Of a stretch of DNA of 64,000 nt, positions 59,953-64,000 are shown in pieces. The stretch comes from Paenibacillus prosopidis (lineage in GTDB: Bacteria; Bacillota; Bacilli; Paenibacillales; Paenibacillaceae), in NCBI RefSeq assembly GCF_003337375.1, contig NZ_QPJD01000003.1, positions 186,001-250,000 of the forward strand, written 5' to 3'. How positions within the stretch are numbered: the first letter of the stretch is position 1; every line of letters begins with the position of its first letter. The notes beneath the pieces are model-generated. The model was not told the origin of the DNA. It made no database searches and saw nothing but the letters and a program-made list of their open reading frames with translations. The position numbers and the translations under genes are program-made.

Positions 59953-61695
59953 TTGAAATTATTCAATCGTTTTGTCTATAATTCGCTTCGTTTTAAGCTT
60001 GTCACAGGACTAATGCTCATTATGCTGCCGATGGTTTCCTTTCTGATCTACAACAACTTTTATTCAATGGATGTCGTCCGTAACCAAGTGGCTCAATCCA
60101 ACAGCAACATGCTAAATCTTTACATGGGATTAATCGATACAACGTTAGTGGATATCGACAATTACCTGCTCAAATTCGCCGCGGAAGAAACCGGCTTATA
60201 TATCCTCGACCGTCCTCCCGAGGTCGATGTCGACTTGTACAATCTGGAACGTATATGGCTTTTTACGGAGTTAAGAGATAATGCTACTTATTATAAAGCA
60301 TTGGATTTTTTCTTCGTCTATTCGCCATTGAATAAGGATCTGGTGTTTGCGCCTAAGTCAACGGGCTCCGCTTATTCCGATAATGATTCCATCAAGGATT
60401 CAATTACCCATTTCCTGCAAGATGAACAAACGATGAAAAACTATCAGTACGACCGGTGGTCTGTACTTCATGTTAACGAGCAGGCTTATCTTCTCCATAC
60501 GATTAAAGCAGGCAACTTGTATATTGGTGCAGGAGTTAATGCCGATGATGTCATGGGACCGCTCGATCTTCTCGATCTCGGTACCGAAGGCAGGTCGCTG
60601 CTTGTTGAAGGAAGCCATACGCCGCTTCAGGACGAGGCTTTTTTTAAAGAAAATGAAATTGATCTGACTTATACGCCTCATTCGTACCGGCTAACCGGCG
60701 TCGATGACAAATATCTGGTGATAGGAGAGAAATCAGGCAAGGGTGATTTCGGTTTAGTCGCGGTGGTTCCCGATCAGAACATATTGGAGAAGCTGCCTTA
60801 TCTGCAAAGGATCATCCTGCTTCTGGCAACTGGATCCGTCTTGATATTGCTTGTTGCCGTCTATTTCCTGCGTAAGGTGGTACTGCTGCCGATCAACCGG
60901 ATCGTCGTGGCCATGCGCAAAATCAAAGAGGGCTATTTGGAAGCAAGAATACCGGACAAACCGGCTTCCAACGAGTTCGAGCTGATGAACGGAACGTTTA
61001 ACAGTATGATAAGCGACATCCAACAATTAAAAATCGACGTTTACGAGGAGCAGCTGATCAACCAGAAGGCGGAGCTTAAGCAGCTGCAGCTGCAGATCAA
61101 CCCGCACTTTTTTCTGAATAGCTTGAACGTCGTCTATTACTTGGCGCAAGAGAAAAGGTACGAATTGATACAGGAACTGTCCTTCTCCTTGATTCGCTAT
61201 TTCCGGTTCATGTTTCGCAGCCATACGGATTACGTGCTTCTGCAGGATGAGCTCAGTCATACCGAAAGCTATTTGAAAATCCAGAAGTTTCGATTTCCGG
61301 ATAGCTTGACATATGCCGTTTCCGTTCAGGATGAACTGCTTGACTGTTACATTCCTCCATTAATGATCCAAAGCTTTACCGAAAATACGATCAAGCACGC
61401 GATCAACACGGACGAGGCTACCCATATCGATATTGCGATATGGCGAATCGACATGCTTCCTGAAGGAAGGCTGCATATTCAAATCCGCGACACAGGACAT
61501 GGCTTTTCCGAAGAGGTGCTGCAGCAGCTTCAACAGGAGATCAACCTTACGAATGAAGTAGGGGAGCATATTGGTATTTGGAACGTACGGCGCAGGCTGC
61601 GTTTGTTGTATGGGGATAAGGCGAGCATTGCCTTTTCTAACGATAACGGTGCCGTTGTCGATATGATCATGCCTTTATCGAAAGAAATGAGGTAG
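59953..61695 (+). CDS. YesM-family sensor histidine kinase
   Basis: A 580-residue kinase: helix 1 (about 15-33), a large extracytoplasmic sensor (about 35-275), helix 2 (about 280-300), HAMP (about 300-355), a His_kinase domain with phospho-acceptor H385 in INPHFFLNSL and a HATPase domain (about 470-575, NTIKHA, DTGHGFSE). This layout is typical of kinases that sense external sugars together with YesN-type regulators. TTG start with AAAAGGGGAG upstream. Five bases separate it from the regulator gene. Confidence 0.93.
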   Translation: MKLFNRFVYNSLRFKLVTGLMLIMLPMVSFLIYNNFYSMDVVRNQVAQSNSNMLNLYMGLIDTTLVDIDNYLLKFAAEETGLYILDRPPEVDVDLYNLERIWLFTELRDNATYYKALDFFFVYSPLNKDLVFAPKSTGSAYSDNDSIKDSITHFLQDEQTMKNYQYDRWSVLHVNEQAYLLHTIKAGNLYIGAGVNADDVMGPLDLLDLGTEGRSLLVEGSHTPLQDEAFFKENEIDLTYTPHSYRLTGVDDKYLVIGEKSGKGDFGLVAVVPDQNILEKLPYLQRIILLLATGSVLILLVAVYFLRKVVLLPINRIVVAMRKIKEGYLEARIPDKPASNEFELMNGTFNSMISDIQQLKIDVYEEQLINQKAELKQLQLQINPHFFLNSLNVVYYLAQEKRYELIQELSFSLIRYFRFMFRSHTDYVLLQDELSHTESYLKIQKFRFPDSLTYAVSVQDELLDCYIPPLMIQSFTENTIKHAINTDEATHIDIAIWRIDMLPEGRLHIQIRDTGHGFSEEVLQQLQQEINLTNEVGEHIGIWNVRRRLRLLYGDKASIAFSNDNGAVVDMIMPLSKEMR

Positions 61696-61700
61696 AGAAG

Positions 61701-63272
61701 ATGTACCGACTATTAATCGTTGATGATGAAGCGTTTATCGCGAATGGGATTAAATCGAGTGTGGATTGGCAAAAGCTTGGCATCGTGAGTGTAGCCATAG
61801 CTAATAACCTTCGGCAAGCGAAGGAGTTGTTTGACAATCAGCCGGTTGACATGATGATTTGCGATATCGAGATGCCGCAAGGAAGCGGATTGGAGCTCTA
61901 TGAATGGGTGAAGGAGCAGCACCCTCAAACGGAGTGCATCTTCCTGACCTGCCACGCCGACTTTCATTATGCCAAGAAGGCGCTCCAGCTCGGCAGCTTC
62001 GAGTATTTGTTGAAACCGGTTCCGCATGATGAGTTAAAGCTCGTCATGACGAAGTTAATTGAGAAAATCAGGAAGGAGCGGGAATCCGCCACCATGGTAA
62101 CCGAGCGATTCTGGCAGGATGTGCTCAGCCAGGCGATTCCATCTTTTCCGGACAAAATCATGGAGATTATCGAGAAGCAGAAAATTCCGTACACCAGGTC
62201 AATGGGATTTCTGCCAGTCGTCATTAGCGTACAGCATTGGGAGAAGTCATTGACCGCCCGTGAGGCGCAAATTATGGAGTATGCGCTGCGCAACGCGTTG
62301 GAAGAGGTAGTCATTCAGCGCGGCTCGAACGCACAAATCGTCCGGATCAAACCAGACTACTTACTGATCGTTTTCTCGGAAGACCAGCCATCCTCAGATA
62401 GCTGCAGCACCAATCGCAATGATATTAGAAACCGCTGCCGGACGTTTATTGAGGTATGCAATCAATATTTGTATTGCCATCTGTCTTGTTATATCGGCAA
62501 ACCAGTAAAAGCACATGAAGTGAGGGATATGGTTGATTCGTTGATAGCCTTCAAAAAGAATCAAGTCAATATCGTCGATCGTGTCATCTTCATTGATGAG
62601 CAGATAAAGAAAGAATCTCAGATTCCACTGCCTCCAATGAATGTGTGGTCAGAGCTCATCAAGCAAGGGAATAAGAAAAAATTGCTTGATGAGTCGCAGC
62701 AATTTCTGGATTCATGGAAGCGAATCGAGTGCTTGGGCGCCAAAGGCCTGCAGCAATTTTATCAAAGCTTTCTGCAAATGGTCCTGCATACGCTTCACCA
62801 GCAAGGGCTGCGCGCGGATGAAATTTTCTCGGATCATTTGTCGCCGGAGCGTGTTCTGTCGGCTACACGCAGCGTGAAGGATCTTCAGGATTGGGTAAGA
62901 GACGTTCTCGAGAAAGCGCTCGTCCATATTCAAGGGCTGGATTCGAGCGAGACGGTCGTGGAGAAGATCAAGCGGTATATCGCGCTTCATATTGACCAGG
63001 AGCTGTCGAGGCAATATATCGCTGACTATATCGGATTAAGCCCGGATTATATCGTTAAATTGTTCAAGAAAGAAACGGGTCTCTCGATATCTGACTATAT
63101 TTTAAAGGAACGGATCAATCTTGCAAAGGAACTGCTGTCCATGACGGATACTACGATCAGCAATGTCGCGTTGGCAGTAGGCTTCTCTAACTTTTCCTAT
63201 TTTTCCACGCTGTTTAAAAAAGAAGTATCGGTGACGCCCCAGGATTATCGCAAAGGCTGCCCATCGAAATAA
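61701..63272 (+). CDS. YesN-family response regulator with AraC-type DNA-binding domain
   Basis: A 523-residue regulator. Receiver domain (1-125) has VDDEAF (8-13), phospho-acceptor aspartate in MMICDIEMPQGSG and lysine in LLKPVPHDE. A long middle region follows; the C-terminal AraC double helix-turn-helix (about 420-520) contains YIADYIGLSPDYIVKLFKKE and VALAVGFSNFSYFSTLFKKE. Paired with the upstream kinase; likely activates the sugar permease operon downstream and perhaps the GH3 gene. Confidence 0.94.
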   Translation: MYRLLIVDDEAFIANGIKSSVDWQKLGIVSVAIANNLRQAKELFDNQPVDMMICDIEMPQGSGLELYEWVKEQHPQTECIFLTCHADFHYAKKALQLGSFEYLLKPVPHDELKLVMTKLIEKIRKERESATMVTERFWQDVLSQAIPSFPDKIMEIIEKQKIPYTRSMGFLPVVISVQHWEKSLTAREAQIMEYALRNALEEVVIQRGSNAQIVRIKPDYLLIVFSEDQPSSDSCSTNRNDIRNRCRTFIEVCNQYLYCHLSCYIGKPVKAHEVRDMVDSLIAFKKNQVNIVDRVIFIDEQIKKESQIPLPPMNVWSELIKQGNKKKLLDESQQFLDSWKRIECLGAKGLQQFYQSFLQMVLHTLHQQGLRADEIFSDHLSPERVLSATRSVKDLQDWVRDVLEKALVHIQGLDSSETVVEKIKRYIALHIDQELSRQYIADYIGLSPDYIVKLFKKETGLSISDYILKERINLAKELLSMTDTTISNVALAVGFSNFSYFSTLFKKEVSVTPQDYRKGCPSK

Positions 63273-63276
63273 GCGG

Positions 63277-63316
63277 TGCCGTTAGAGGTGTAGGGATCAC
63301 CTTTAACGGCATTTTT
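63277..63316 (+). terminator. Terminator after the AraC-type regulator
   Basis: TGCCGTTAGAGGTG and CACCTTTAACGGCA form a 14-base stem (one G-T pair) with a TAGGGAT loop, followed by five T residues. Confidence 0.88.
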
Positions 63317-63329
63317 TACTCTTCTTCGC

Positions 63330-63359
63330 ATGTCGGAAACTCAAAAGTCGTATGTCGGA
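63330..63359 (+). promoter_or_regulatory. Direct repeats upstream of the permease gene
   Basis: ATGTCGGA at 63330-63337 and 63352-63359, exactly 22 bases apart. The downstream copy ends ten bases before the -35 box, as expected for an AraC-family activator. The cognate regulator is encoded just upstream. Confidence 0.6.
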
Positions 63360-63369
63360 TTCTAAGTAG

Positions 63370-63398
63370 TTGGTGCATTTACGATGCGTTAGTATTAG
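63370..63398 (+). promoter_or_regulatory. Putative promoter of the sugar permease operon
   Basis: TTGGTG and TATTAG with 17 bases between them; both boxes are weak, which suits activator dependence. Confidence 0.45.
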
Positions 63399-63440
63399 AC
63401 CAAGCAAGAAAATAAATGAAGCCAAAGGTGGTCGAGACCC

Positions 63441-64000
63441 GTGCAAGCCCATTCAGAGACGCGGATTCAAGAAATGAAGCAGGTCTCAATGAAGAAGAAG
63501 AAGATATCGACTTTTGCTGTTGAGCTCAAAAAGGTGAGGAAATACAGAGCGCTTGTGCTAATGGCGTTGCCCGGCTTGCTGTATTTGCTCATCAACAACT
63601 ATTTGCCGATGTTCGGCATCGTCATCGCGTTTAAGGACATCAATTTTGCGAAGGGTATTTTCGGCAGTGATTGGGTCGGACTCAAAAACTTCGAGTATTT
63701 GTTTAAAACGACGGATGCTTACATCATTACAAGGAATACGCTGCTGTACAATATTACTTTCATTCTCTTAAATACGGGGATTGCCATTGCGCTGGCGATT
63801 ATGCTGAACGAAATCCGCAAACGGTATTTATCGAGAATGTACCAGACATTGATCCTTCTTCCATTTCTGATATCCATGGTTATCGTGGGCTATCTGGTGC
63901 TCGGATTCCTGGATGTCGAGAACGGATTTATGAACAAGATCTTGCTTCCCATGTTAGGTCTGGATCCGATTTCCTGGTATAGTGAAACGAAGTATTGGCC
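63441..64000 (+). CDS. LplB-type sugar ABC transporter permease (partial)
   Basis: The 3' end is beyond the window. From GTG at 63441 (AAGGTGG nine bases upstream) 186 codons are open. The visible part has a lysine-rich cytoplasmic N-terminus (MKKKKISTFAVELKKVRKYRA region), helix 1 (LVLMALPGLLYLLINNYLPM, about 41-60), the conserved MFGIVIAFKDINF motif, and the following WVGLKNFEYLF and LNTGIAIALAIMLNEI stretches typical of LplB permeases for complex oligosaccharides. A second permease and a solute-binding protein are expected beyond the end. Confidence 0.9.
   Translation, partial: MQAHSETRIQEMKQVSMKKKKISTFAVELKKVRKYRALVLMALPGLLYLLINNYLPMFGIVIAFKDINFAKGIFGSDWVGLKNFEYLFKTTDAYIITRNTLLYNITFILLNTGIAIALAIMLNEIRKRYLSRMYQTLILLPFLISMVIVGYLVLGFLDVENGFMNKILLPMLGLDPISWYSETKYW

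Noticed and set aside
1..64000. Many ORFs antisense to or out of frame with conserved genes, such as 1196-1708 and 37801-38733 on the minus strand
   Set aside because: They lie wholly within well-recognised genes, lack ribosome sites and resemble no family.

Overview
The window comes from a spore-forming Bacillales bacterium, most likely Paenibacillus or a close relative. Evidence: the order rpsO-pnp-ylxY-mlpA-dut-dpaAB-asd-dapG-dapA-rnjB-tepA-ylzJ-spoIIIE-ymfFHIJKM-pgsA-cinA-recA-recX-rny-ymdB-spoVS-miaB-ymcA matches the B. subtilis pnpA-to-ymcA region; Shine-Dalgarno sequences are strong; TTG and GTG starts are common; and promoters resembling those of the sporulation sigma factors H, G and K are present. 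No tRNA, rRNA, insertion sequence, prophage or CRISPR array was seen. No gap between genes exceeds about 300 bases.

Layout. 1-10.5 kb: translation and RNA decay (rpsO, pnp), envelope and peptidase genes (ylxY, mlpA), dut, then the diaminopimelate/dipicolinate block (dpaA, dpaB, asd, dapG, dapA), which supplies both lysine/peptidoglycan precursors and spore dipicolinate. 10.5-17.2 kb: RNase J, TepA, YlzJ, the SpoIIIE DNA translocase and the cortex hydrolase SleB. 17.3-24.3 kb: the ymf cluster (two M16 peptidase paralogues, SDR, DUF3243, DUF3388, RodZ), YajQ and PgsA, with a possible rimO scar in front of pgsA. 24.4-31.8 kb: cinA, SOS-controlled recA, recX, RNase Y, YmdB, SpoVS and an M19 dipeptidase. 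32-35.3 kb: a 2-oxoacid:ferredoxin oxidoreductase (korAB) followed by a PduL-type phosphotransacylase.

35.3-47.9 kb holds accessory genes: a DHA2 drug exporter divergent from a TetR regulator with one palindromic operator between the promoters; miaB and ymcA; an iron alcohol dehydrogenase; bioY divergent from an ECF ATPase and an ATPase-EcfT fusion, with a BirA-like operator between them; a MFS/HAD pair; signal peptidase I; and a DUF4184 membrane protein. 48-53.3 kb: a histidine kinase, OmpR-type regulator and RND exporter. 53.5-57.4 kb: small genes (one unrecognised), YbjQ, rhodanese, MFS and SIMPL proteins. 57.6-64 kb: a carbohydrate locus made of a GH3 glycosidase, a YesM/YesN-type two-component system and the start of an LplB-type sugar permease cut by the window end.

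No clearly new system is proven. The most interesting points are the BirA-controlled biotin ECF module with a fused A-T subunit and GC-rich linker, the possible rimO remnant before pgsA, similar 22-bp-spaced repeats in front of the GH3 and permease genes, and the korAB-pduL pairing. Product names rest on recalled family features; no search was run.
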